Assembly (NCBI RefSeq): GCF_900104155.1
Contig: NZ_FMYB01000038.1
Coordinates: 1-43,555, forward strand
Direction of reading: 5' to 3'
Length of the DNA stretch: 43,555 bases
From: Butyrivibrio sp. INlla16
GTDB taxonomy: Bacteria > Bacillota > Clostridia > Lachnospirales > Lachnospiraceae
Positions 34,576 to 42,346 of the stretch are shown here, one piece after another (position 1 is the stretch's first letter; each line of letters opens with the position of its first letter). The notes beneath the pieces were generated by a model. That model did no database searches. It worked only from the letters and a program-made list of their open reading frames with translations, and was not told the origin of the DNA. The position numbers were made by a program, and so were the translations under genes.

Positions 34576-36423
34576 TCACATTTCAGATAAATATTCCTCA
34601 ACATTCCTATATTCTCTGCCATCTGAAAGTACCTCTGTCTCTCCGGAATATAGAACACATCTCTTTTCAATCATTCCATATATCGTCCTAATGTGATCCA
34701 GTTTCTTCTCATCCATAAGATGCTTCCACTGATTATCTGCACGTTCACTGCTATGTTTTATTTCATACAATTCACAGCTGTCGGTTTCCTGATCATAAAT
34801 GACCATATCAATCTCGCCGACATCAAATTGGAGCTTAAAAACCCGCTTATTCTTCCCCAGAGCCTTCTGTGTCTCTAAGAGGACAATATCCTCAAGCATT
34901 ATCCCCCGTACATCTTCAAGGATTTTACTTGAAATAAGCAGTTTTTCGCGTTCACTAAGCGCTTTGAATTCCTCATTTCTCATAATTAAATACACAAGAG
35001 CCTGTGCCTGGCAGTACCTCATTCCAGGCTGAGTAAAAATTGTACGCCAAAGGTCACCTGTACCAGCAGCATTGGATTCAATTTTTATATATTCGATTAA
35101 ATCCAAAGCTTTCAAATACTCTTTGATCTCAGTTAATACCGCTTCAGAAATGATCTCTGAGAGTTCCTCATTTTCCTTTATATCAAGAATCCCTTTCAAC
35201 TTCTTTATGACATCAGATGTATCTATCTCATCAAGCGCATCCGTTCTTTTCTCAGGTTCTCTTGCACTTCTAAGCATCTGTGCAGATGACCTAATGTCCC
35301 TTGTAACAAACTCCTTCAGAATGACTTCCTTGGTAAAATCATGATTCATATCCTGAATAATACGATTGATGACATTAGTGAGTTCATGGGCATCATATAA
35401 CCTTTTCAGATTCCTGAAATGAGTCCCCTCTTCATAACATGCCAGCGAATGCTGGATATTCTTGCATATCGCCGTATCAATATAACGTCTGGTGCTCTCA
35501 TCATCTCTGAAAGATGCCTCCTCAAAATCCTCATCATCTCCAAACCTAAGTTCACCCGCTTTTAATGTTCCGCCATATCGAATATAGTCATCTATACTAG
35601 TTATCCCTAATAGCCTGGCATGCTCTCTGTATGGAATATATGTTGTGTGTACCATAACAGCACGATCGTATAACTCTTCATTGGAAGCAAAATAAAATCC
35701 CAAAGAATCCGTTCCGGACAATATAATCTTTAGTCCCTGCGCAGCATAGACATCCGAAAAGAGCGACGCAGAATCAATGAAGTCACTTATCAGAGTAACT
35801 TCATCAATAAACAAATATTTAAATCCGCCCTTTACTGCCAGCTTCATAGCCTTATTCATTTCAGCCATCGTATCTGCTGTCGTCGCCTTAATATATAACG
35901 ACTTAGTGAAATCAGCATCCTTCATGCCTAGAAAGAGCTGCCTTAAAAGAGTCGTCTTACCTGTACGACGAAGGCCATAAATCAGGCAGACTTTATCAGA
36001 CTGCTTTCCATAGATATACTTTTCCAATATCCCATAGCAGTCCCTTTTCTTAAGCCCTTTAGCAGCATCTGCCATATTTCTTAGCGAGCTTCCATACATG
36101 GCATTCACTTCAAAATCAAAGTCATTAGAAACTTCAGGCTTTCCATAGGCCACACCAGCTTCCATCAGATAGTGTCCCTTATGCCCATTTTCAGCTTTTC
36201 CGAGACTCCTAAGACTCTTTTGAAGTTCTTTCCTAAGCTCAATCTGCTTCCGAAGAATTGCAGCGTCCTCTTCACTCACGCTGTCATAATGCATCTTTCC
36301 ATTATCATCCTTCCATTGATGATAATTATATATTTTTTCGTTGATCTTCTTCTGCGTAACATAGCCCCTTGGAAGTTCACTAATCTTCTTATTTAGTTCA
36401 AAACTGTCATTATAACTACTCAT
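34576..36423 (-). CDS. AAA-family ATPase with C-terminal nuclease-like (DUF4143-type) domain
   Basis: A 615-residue protein. Residues about 145-330 hold an AAA domain: Walker A GLRRTGKTT (150-158) and Walker B YLFIDEVTLI. The C-terminal part has GEIDMVIYDQETDSCELYEI followed by K, a PD-(D/E)xK nuclease-like core. This layout is that of AAA_14/DUF4143 proteins, common and poorly characterised. The N terminus (about 1-75, GYVTQKKINEKIYNYHQW, then a basic coiled segment) is an added domain. The start is moved to ATG 36423, with AGAGG 9 bases upstream. It lies between the rfb and neu-like genes and is not a sugar enzyme, so it was probably inserted. Confidence 0.75.
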   Translation of the reverse strand: MSSYNDSFELNKKISELPRGYVTQKKINEKIYNYHQWKDDNGKMHYDSVSEEDAAILRKQIELRKELQKSLRSLGKAENGHKGHYLMEAGVAYGKPEVSNDFDFEVNAMYGSSLRNMADAAKGLKKRDCYGILEKYIYGKQSDKVCLIYGLRRTGKTTLLRQLFLGMKDADFTKSLYIKATTADTMAEMNKAMKLAVKGGFKYLFIDEVTLISDFIDSASLFSDVYAAQGLKIILSGTDSLGFYFASNEELYDRAVMVHTTYIPYREHARLLGITSIDDYIRYGGTLKAGELRFGDDEDFEEASFRDDESTRRYIDTAICKNIQHSLACYEEGTHFRNLKRLYDAHELTNVINRIIQDMNHDFTKEVILKEFVTRDIRSSAQMLRSAREPEKRTDALDEIDTSDVIKKLKGILDIKENEELSEIISEAVLTEIKEYLKALDLIEYIKIESNAAGTGDLWRTIFTQPGMRYCQAQALVYLIMRNEEFKALSEREKLLISSKILEDVRGIMLEDIVLLETQKALGKNKRVFKLQFDVGEIDMVIYDQETDSCELYEIKHSSERADNQWKHLMDEKKLDHIRTIYGMIEKRCVLYSGETEVLSDGREYRNVEEYLSEM

Positions 36424-36493
36424 AATCATTAACCTCTAAAATAATTTTAACCCCAATTAACCCTAGTGTCTATAGGTTAAATGAGGTTAAAGC

Positions 36494-36524
36494 CAAAAAG
36501 GGCTGCCGCTCATTGCGACAGCCC
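36494..36524 (-). terminator. Terminator after the coiled-coil gene
   Basis: Stem GGGCTGTCGC/GCGGCAGCCC on the minus strand (36524-36515 with 36509-36500, one G-T pair), 5-base loop, then TTTTT. Beside it, TTAACC and AGGTTAA repeats at about 36453-36490 may be operator sites for the ATPase gene. Confidence 0.75.
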
Positions 36525-36532
36525 CCTGCATA

Positions 36533-36961
36533 TCAAGCTTGCTGTAATTTCTTTAATTCAAGTATATCTGCTGAATTCTTCTGAATAGCACGTTTCATTA
36601 TGTCAATATCGGTTATTGCATTTTCGAATTTGTCGCTATTCTTTATATATCTGTTAGATGCATCCAGATAGCACGCCTCAATAGTATTCAGCCTTCTAAT
36701 AACATTATTCTCGAGCTGATCAACCTTAATACAGGTGAGGTCACTCTTAATACAGGTGAGGTCACTCTCAATACAGGTGAGGTCACTTTCAATCCTGTCA
36801 AAACGCTTATCATGCTCATCCAAGCGTCCCTTTATACCGACGACATCCTGCTTGAGACCTGATACATCTTCCTTAAGTCCTGATACATCCTGTTCTAAAC
36901 CAGAAATACTTTCCTTAACTATTTTTGCAATTGCTTTTAAATCTTTGTCATTCAATGACAT
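36533..36961 (-). CDS. Coiled-coil protein with three in-frame 21-bp repeats
   Basis: A 142-residue, almost wholly helical protein with heptad periodicity (SGLEQDVSGLKEDVSGLKQD near 20-40). Three tandem copies of a seven-residue unit (SDLTCIE or K) at about residues 58-78 place cysteines seven residues apart. No signal peptide, membrane segment or enzyme motif is evident. AGGAGG precedes the ATG, and a terminator follows the stop, so it is a complete single-gene unit. Unrecognised family; similar short coiled-coil ORFs occur near mobile or accessory genes. It may act with the neighbouring ATPase, but the terminator between them argues against simple co-transcription. Confidence 0.65.
   Translation of the reverse strand: MSLNDKDLKAIAKIVKESISGLEQDVSGLKEDVSGLKQDVVGIKGRLDEHDKRFDRIESDLTCIESDLTCIKSDLTCIKVDQLENNVIRRLNTIEACYLDASNRYIKNSDKFENAITDIDIMKRAIQKNSADILELKKLQQA
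36725..36787. repeat. Three tandem 21-bp repeats inside the coiled-coil gene
   Basis: Units at 36725-36745, 36746-36766 and 36767-36787. The first two are identical and the third differs at one base. Each is one heptad, so copy-number change would lengthen the coil without a frameshift. Confidence 0.9.
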
Positions 36962-37121
36962 TATATTTTCCTCCTAAAATAACTATTGTTGGAGGTCCCA
37001 CCATCATCGGAGCATTTAAAAGAATCACATCCGATGAGTACAATATTATCACAAGCTTGTATGGGAGGCTATTAGCAAAAATAACAAAGATAAAAAATGG
37101 GGTTTTCCACTTTTGTAAGGA

Positions 37122-38198
37122 CTATCCCATCCATTCCCTGATCTGATCATCAGTAAACTCGCGCATATCCTCGCCCGAATCCCAGACCTTGTACCAGATG
37201 ACAGTCCTGTCTATCGCCTCTGAGATGTGCCACTTAGGTTCCCAGTCAAAAGTACTTTTTAGCTTTGAAGAATCAAGCTGCAAAAAACCTGCCTCGTGAG
37301 GCGCATTCATCTCTGATAAATCCTTCCAGGACGCACCTTCTCCCCAGCTATTTACAAACTTGTCCGCAAGATCGCCCGTAGTCACACAAGACTCCGGATC
37401 AGGCCCAACGTTAAAGGAGCCTGCCAGCTCAGGATTCTCCGCCTGTTTCATAGCTATGAGCAGATATGCGAAAACAGGCTCAAGCACATGCTGATACGGC
37501 CTTGTGGAAACAGGATTTCTGACAGCGATGCTCTCACCCTTTATCGTCGCTCTCACACAATCCGGAATTATCCTGTCCGCAGCAAAGTCCCCGCCGCCGA
37601 TGACATTTCCTGCGCGTGCAGTAGATATCTGTATATTCTTATTATCCTTGAAAAATGATTTCTCGTAGGAATGAGTCACTAATTCCGAACAACTCTTTGA
37701 ATTCGAGTAGGGATCATAGCCGTCCAGCTTTTCATCCTCACAAAAAGCATGATCAGGGCGCTCCGAATTCTCATAGACCTTGTCAGTAGTGACATTTAAG
37801 AAACTTACCTTTTCTGAAAACAGTCTCATGCACTCCAGAATATTCACCGTTCCCATCACATTGGTCGAATAGGTATTAACGGGATCTTTATAGGATTCGC
37901 GCACAATAGGCTGTGCCGCCATATGAATGACAACCTCAGGAGAAAAACTCTCAAAAACTTTCTTCAGCTTATCAAGATCGCGAATGTCCCCAATCTCACT
38001 TTTCACATCATGACAAGTACCCAAAATATCATAAAGCTTCGGATCTCCCATAGGCTCGAGGGCATAGCCGTACACATTCGCTCCGAGATGGCGAAGCACA
38101 GCGCACATCCAGCTCCCCTTAAAACCCGTATGCCCGGTAACAAGAACCCGTTTCCCGGAGTAGAATTCCTTTATAGCTTTAAGATTTTCAGCATTCAT
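37122..38198 (-). CDS. rfbG: CDP-glucose 4,6-dehydratase
   Basis: An SDR-family enzyme making CDP-4-keto-6-deoxyglucose from CDP-glucose. The product is 358 residues. The Rossmann motif is TGHTGFKGSW near residue 21, and the catalytic Y-x3-K sits in DPYSNSKS. ATG 38198 is favoured over GTG 38204, because GGGA is 7 bases upstream. It follows rfbH by 23 bp. Usual gene order in CDP-sugar clusters is F-G-H; here it is F-H-G. The 3' neighbour is the coiled-coil gene, with a 160-bp gap containing the dyad CATCGGA/TCCGATG (37005-37036). Confidence 0.93.
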   Translation of the reverse strand: MNAENLKAIKEFYSGKRVLVTGHTGFKGSWMCAVLRHLGANVYGYALEPMGDPKLYDILGTCHDVKSEIGDIRDLDKLKKVFESFSPEVVIHMAAQPIVRESYKDPVNTYSTNVMGTVNILECMRLFSEKVSFLNVTTDKVYENSERPDHAFCEDEKLDGYDPYSNSKSCSELVTHSYEKSFFKDNKNIQISTARAGNVIGGGDFAADRIIPDCVRATIKGESIAVRNPVSTRPYQHVLEPVFAYLLIAMKQAENPELAGSFNVGPDPESCVTTGDLADKFVNSWGEGASWKDLSEMNAPHEAGFLQLDSSKLKSTFDWEPKWHISEAIDRTVIWYKVWDSGEDMREFTDDQIREWMG

Positions 38199-38221
38199 AG
38201 GCACGTCCCAACATCTTCATA

Positions 38222-39568
38222 TCATAAAACAGCCTGAAGTATCACTTTCGCCATATAAGCCAGCTTCTCATCCGTCATTCCGGGATACAGTCCAACCCAG
38301 AAACTGTCCTTCATAATTCTGTCTGTATTCTCAAGAGAACCGGCAACTCTATAGCCATCCCCAGTTGTTCTCATTTCATCAAAACACGGATGTTTAGTGA
38401 GATTTCCCGCAAAGAGCATCCTCGTCTGAACGCCGCGCTCCTCAACAAATTGCACAACCTTATTCCTGTCCACGCCCTCTTTGCAGGTCATAAGATAGCC
38501 GAACCAGCTGGGTTCTGAATTCTTAGTAGCAACCGGAAGAATCATCTTATCTTCCGAGCCGCCTTCCTCCAGGAGCTTTGTCAGGAACTCAAAATTATGC
38601 TTTCTCTTCTCCACAAATCCCGGGATCTTATCAAGCTGCGCACAGCCGATGGCCGCCTGAAGATCCGTGGCCTTTAAGTTATATCCGAAATGCGAATAGA
38701 CATACTTGTGATCATACCCCTTTGGAAGCTCCCCATATTGCCCATCAAACCTGTGTCCGCACATATTATCTTTACCGGAAGGGCATACACAATCGCGCCC
38801 CCAGTCTCTCATGGATCTCACAATTTTATGAAGGAGCGGATTGTCAGTATAGACTGCTCCGCCCTCGCCCATTGTCATATGATGAGGCGGATAAAAACTC
38901 GAGGTTCCAAGGTCTCCGATTGTGCCTGTAAAACGCATCCCGCCTTCAATGGAATATCTGCTGCCCAGGGCATCACAGTTATCCTCCACAAGCCACAAAT
39001 TATTTTTTTCGCAAAAACTCTTAACCTCAGCAAGATCAAATGGATTACCAAGAGTGTGCGCAATCATTAAAGCCTTCGTCTTTTCGGACAAAGCCTCTTC
39101 AAGCCTCGCGACATCTATATTGCATTCAGGAATCTTAACATCAACAAAAACAGGAACCGCGCCGTATTGAATTATAGGCGCTACAGTTGTCGGAAACCCC
39201 GCGGCAACCGTTATGACTTCGTCGCCTCTACGAACCCTTCGCTCTCCGAGAAGCGGAGATGTCAATGCCATAAAGGCAGCAAGATTTGCAGAAGATCCGG
39301 AATTAACAAGAGAACAGAACTTCACGCCAAGGTACTCAGAGAGCTTCTTCTCAAACTCGTCCGTATATCTTCCGGAAGTAAGCCAGAATTCCAATGCGGA
39401 ATCCACAAGGTTAACCATCTCCTTTTCATCATAAACTCTTGATGCGTACGGAATCCTGTCTCCCTCATGGAATTCATCGGATTTTGTGTGATATTTTTTT
39501 GCATATTCAGATACCATATCAAGTATCTGCTTTTTCATCATTTCCTGATCAGACATCATCTCTCCCAC
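38222..39568 (-). CDS. rfbH: CDP-4-keto-6-deoxyglucose 3-dehydrase (E1)
   Basis: A PMP-dependent iron-sulfur enzyme of the DegT/DnrJ/EryC1 fold, 448 residues. The aminotransferase lysine is replaced by histidine (YPPHHMTMGEGGA), as in RfbH, which dehydrates instead of transaminating. The [2Fe-2S] ligands are visible as CVCPSGKDNMC (C-x-C-x7-C), with a further Cys about 61 residues earlier (EDNCDALG). It removes the C3 hydroxyl on the way to 3,6-dideoxyhexoses. The E3 reductase partner is not encoded in the window. It overlaps rfbF by 20 bp. Confidence 0.93.
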   Translation of the reverse strand: MGEMMSDQEMMKKQILDMVSEYAKKYHTKSDEFHEGDRIPYASRVYDEKEMVNLVDSALEFWLTSGRYTDEFEKKLSEYLGVKFCSLVNSGSSANLAAFMALTSPLLGERRVRRGDEVITVAAGFPTTVAPIIQYGAVPVFVDVKIPECNIDVARLEEALSEKTKALMIAHTLGNPFDLAEVKSFCEKNNLWLVEDNCDALGSRYSIEGGMRFTGTIGDLGTSSFYPPHHMTMGEGGAVYTDNPLLHKIVRSMRDWGRDCVCPSGKDNMCGHRFDGQYGELPKGYDHKYVYSHFGYNLKATDLQAAIGCAQLDKIPGFVEKRKHNFEFLTKLLEEGGSEDKMILPVATKNSEPSWFGYLMTCKEGVDRNKVVQFVEERGVQTRMLFAGNLTKHPCFDEMRTTGDGYRVAGSLENTDRIMKDSFWVGLYPGMTDEKLAYMAKVILQAVL

Positions 39569-40367
39569 CGGAACTTAAATCACCATGAGTGTCTTCCCAC
39601 TTCATCCAGGGTGCTTCACCTCTGGCGATCATGCCCTCAAGAACGTCGTGCTCACGTTTCGTGTCCATGCATTGCCAGAAACCTTTGTGGTTATATGACA
39701 TCAATTCACCCAAGCCGGCAAGCCTCTCAAGGACATCCTTTTCAAAAACAGTAGAATCTCCTTCGATATATTTAAAAACATCAGGCTGTAACACCATGTA
39801 TCCGGCATTGATCGGTCTGGCATCTGTAATTCTTTTTTCTCTAAAAGCGCGAACCGAATTATTCTCAGCAATATCAAGAACTCCCTTTTCCTGATCGAGC
39901 ATTACTGAAGTAAGCGTAGCTATCTTCCCATGATCCTTATGGAATTCCACCAGTTTATCGATATTGACATCACATACGCCATCACCGTAGGTCATCATAA
40001 AAGGTTCATCGCCAATATACTTCTGAATCCGCTTAAGTCTTCCACCTGTCATCGTCTTAAGCCCGGTATCAACCACGGTTACCTTCCAGGGCTCTCTATG
40101 TATATCGTGGAATTCTATACTATAGGTGTCAGCCAGATCGTAGGTGACATCAGAAGTATAAAGGAAATAATCCCCAAACCATTTCTTGATAATATGCTGC
40201 TTGTAGCCTGCGCAGATTACAAACTCGTTATACCCAAAATGAGAATAGTATTTCATGATATGCCAGATAATAGGCATACCTCCTACCTCAATCATGGGTT
40301 TTGGTTTATACCCGGACTCCTCAGAAAATCTGGTTCCTTCTCCGCCGGCAAGTAATACAACCTTCAT
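39549..40367 (-). CDS. rfbF: Glucose-1-phosphate cytidylyltransferase
   Basis: Makes CDP-glucose, the first committed step to CDP-linked 6-deoxy and 3,6-dideoxy sugars. The product is 272 residues. The signature is LLAGGEGTRFSEESGYKPKP, then MIEVGGMPIIWHIM. Further family segments are YGDGVCDVNIDKLVEFH and FWQCMDTKREHDVLE. First of the rfbF-H-G set; 53 bp after the HipA-like gene with no obvious promoter between, so transcription may come from upstream. Confidence 0.94.
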   Translation of the reverse strand: MKVVLLAGGEGTRFSEESGYKPKPMIEVGGMPIIWHIMKYYSHFGYNEFVICAGYKQHIIKKWFGDYFLYTSDVTYDLADTYSIEFHDIHREPWKVTVVDTGLKTMTGGRLKRIQKYIGDEPFMMTYGDGVCDVNIDKLVEFHKDHGKIATLTSVMLDQEKGVLDIAENNSVRAFREKRITDARPINAGYMVLQPDVFKYIEGDSTVFEKDVLERLAGLGELMSYNHKGFWQCMDTKREHDVLEGMIARGEAPWMKWEDTHGDLSSGGRDDV

Positions 40368-40420
40368 TGTTTTTCCCTCATTAATATGGCATCACAGTAA
40401 CATTCAGACTCATCAAGACC

Positions 40421-41500
40421 TTAAGCATAGCTCTGTAAGATATTCATACGTTCCATAAACATCATATAGTCATTGTTTCTACCCTCAAACCATACAGGAT
40501 CAACCTCGCTTATCCGATTCATTCCGATTTCATTTACCGCCTCTATCGCAGCCTGTCTCTGAGTTATTCTTCTGGGAAGCGTTGTCTGGCAAAGAGCACC
40601 ATCAACATTATCATATGCTTTGAATGCCTGGTTGAAATCCATAAGATCATGCAGCCGTAATGCCTTTCCGGTCTCATTATCAATCAGTAATCCCCAGTTT
40701 TCCCAGTGCCTGTCCGTATTTCCCACCAGGTAGTCAAGAATATTCATCATATAATATCCGTATCCATCCAGTCTTATAATCTCATCAATCGGATCCATTT
40801 CATGATTAACCGCATAAATATCAAATGCTGCTCTGGTCGCAATACTATATTTCTTGCTAGTCATTATCTTACTGACAGAAACGATGTCTCCATCAAAGTT
40901 TTCTTTTTCATACAAAACCTGATTGCACTTGAAGCATCTGCAAATTTTGCTAGCCAAAATCTCATTCTCCACATTTTGAATATCGCCATCTTTATATAGC
41001 CAAAATCCGTCCGCTTTCCTGACCCAAGCCTTAGGGCATACTCCGCTTGTCGAAATATCATCCGCTATTAGGTGCGCATTATCCACTGTCATGGCTTTGC
41101 CCCTTAATGACAAATCGACAAACGCATTATCTAAATGATTATCGTAAATATTTATATCATCGAAGGAGACTTCTTCATCATCCGGTTTCACCCAATAAAT
41201 ATCTTTAAGAGATAAACAGTGGTAAGAAAGCGCAACCTTAGCCCTCTCCTTATCAGTTGTACCTTGCTGCGCCCCTATACTGCTTAGTATTTCCTTTGCA
41301 TATTCACGGTCTAATGTCAAAACCCTTGATGCACACCAGTAATAAAAATTGGTAAGATTATTAACAAGAGTATCTACATCAGTTGCTTCTTCCAGCCACA
41401 GATCAAAAGGCATAAAGGCAGAATTATGCACTTTTGCAATACCATTATCCGCTATCTCAGCAATAATTCTATTGTCATGCATTATCTGCCAATTACTCAT
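40421..41500 (-). CDS. HipA-like kinase domain protein
   Basis: A 359-residue protein. The C-terminal half resembles the HipA kinase core: a candidate ATP-binding lysine in CPKAWVRKADGFWLYKDG, the catalytic loop GNTDRHWENWGLLID (D, H and N in N-x-D-x-H-x2-N spacing), and the metal-binding HDLMDFNQAF. HipA toxins phosphorylate tRNA synthetases, but this protein lacks an adjacent HipB antitoxin, and its N-terminal domain is unlike canonical HipA, so other substrates are possible. ATG 41500 (GGAG upstream) is preferred to GTG 41518. It lies between the FkbM-like gene (33-bp gap) and rfbF. Confidence 0.75.
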   Translation of the reverse strand: MSNWQIMHDNRIIAEIADNGIAKVHNSAFMPFDLWLEEATDVDTLVNNLTNFYYWCASRVLTLDREYAKEILSSIGAQQGTTDKERAKVALSYHCLSLKDIYWVKPDDEEVSFDDINIYDNHLDNAFVDLSLRGKAMTVDNAHLIADDISTSGVCPKAWVRKADGFWLYKDGDIQNVENEILASKICRCFKCNQVLYEKENFDGDIVSVSKIMTSKKYSIATRAAFDIYAVNHEMDPIDEIIRLDGYGYYMMNILDYLVGNTDRHWENWGLLIDNETGKALRLHDLMDFNQAFKAYDNVDGALCQTTLPRRITQRQAAIEAVNEIGMNRISEVDPVWFEGRNNDYMMFMERMNILQSYA

Positions 41501-41533
41501 AACATCTCCACATGCCACTTTTGCAACACTTCT

Positions 41534-42346
41534 TTAAACATCAACTATTTTAGTCCCTATAATAATTACAGGGTCATATTCTTTAATTGTATTTTTAGCC
41601 CCGTCCATTATTTCAACCAGACAATCCGTAGCATCTATCCTTATAACATCCGGTTTAATTCCCATATCTTCACACCAGTAATCCACATTAGTTGTCATTA
41701 CCTGATATGGAACAGCGCCATCGCGTTCTACAAACCCGCTGTACTTTGGATAATCCGAAACATCATAAAAAGTCTTTTTACCTTTTTCATTTAAAATACC
41801 AAACGATTCCACATGAACATTTCCGCAAAGCTCCGTATTCTTTATCAAGTAAAATCTTATAGCCTCTGACGGTTCAAAGGCCCAGACATTTTCAGCAATA
41901 CCGGACACCATAATAGAAAACAGTCCGGCACATGCTCCGATATCCAGAACACATTTCGCTCCACCGATTCTGCTCTTTATCTCATCAAGCTGCTGCAAAT
42001 TCCCATACTTATCGTCATTATACATTCCCGGAACAATTATTTCCGAAAAAAACGTCCCCGTCAGCATTTGTCTGTATACTCTCGGGTGCTTCAGCGGATT
42101 GAGAATTTTATGATTGGCTAAATCTATATATTCGCCTGACAAATCGATGCTCTTTTTTTGAATATAATCACAGAAAACCTGCTCTTTCACCGCATCGTTG
42201 GCGCTTTCCCAATCCTCGCAAAGATATATTTTCCCAAACCCTTTTTCCTGTAGATTCCTAACTACTTCACCTGATGCACTACTGCCTATTGCAAGCAATA
42301 TTATGATGTAGGTGCCAAAAGTCACATTTATACGTGACCTTGACAT
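41534..42346 (-). CDS. FkbM-like methyltransferase, 5' end replaced by IS sequence
   Basis: A 270-residue frame. Residues about 105-265 carry a FkbM-type SAM-binding domain (KCVLDIGACAGLFSIMVSG, NVWAFEPSEAIRFYLIKNTE). The family's usual D-x-E-G near the C terminus reads IDATDCLVEIMDGAKN, so a key acidic residue is missing. The N-terminal part starts abruptly inside a nucleotide-binding-like segment (AIGSSASGEVVRNLQEKG). The first 14 residues come from sequence inside the adjacent IS. This suggests a truncated gene whose apparent start was supplied by the insertion. No Shine-Dalgarno is seen. It may be non-functional. Confidence 0.6.
   Translation of the reverse strand: MSRSRINVTFGTYIIILLAIGSSASGEVVRNLQEKGFGKIYLCEDWESANDAVKEQVFCDYIQKKSIDLSGEYIDLANHKILNPLKHPRVYRQMLTGTFFSEIIVPGMYNDDKYGNLQQLDEIKSRIGGAKCVLDIGACAGLFSIMVSGIAENVWAFEPSEAIRFYLIKNTELCGNVHVESFGILNEKGKKTFYDVSDYPKYSGFVERDGAVPYQVMTTNVDYWCEDMGIKPDVIRIDATDCLVEIMDGAKNTIKEYDPVIIIGTKIVDV

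Noticed and set aside
36725..36787. The 21-bp repeats as a CRISPR array
   Set aside because: The units are directly adjacent with no spacers, and they keep the reading frame of a coiled-coil protein.
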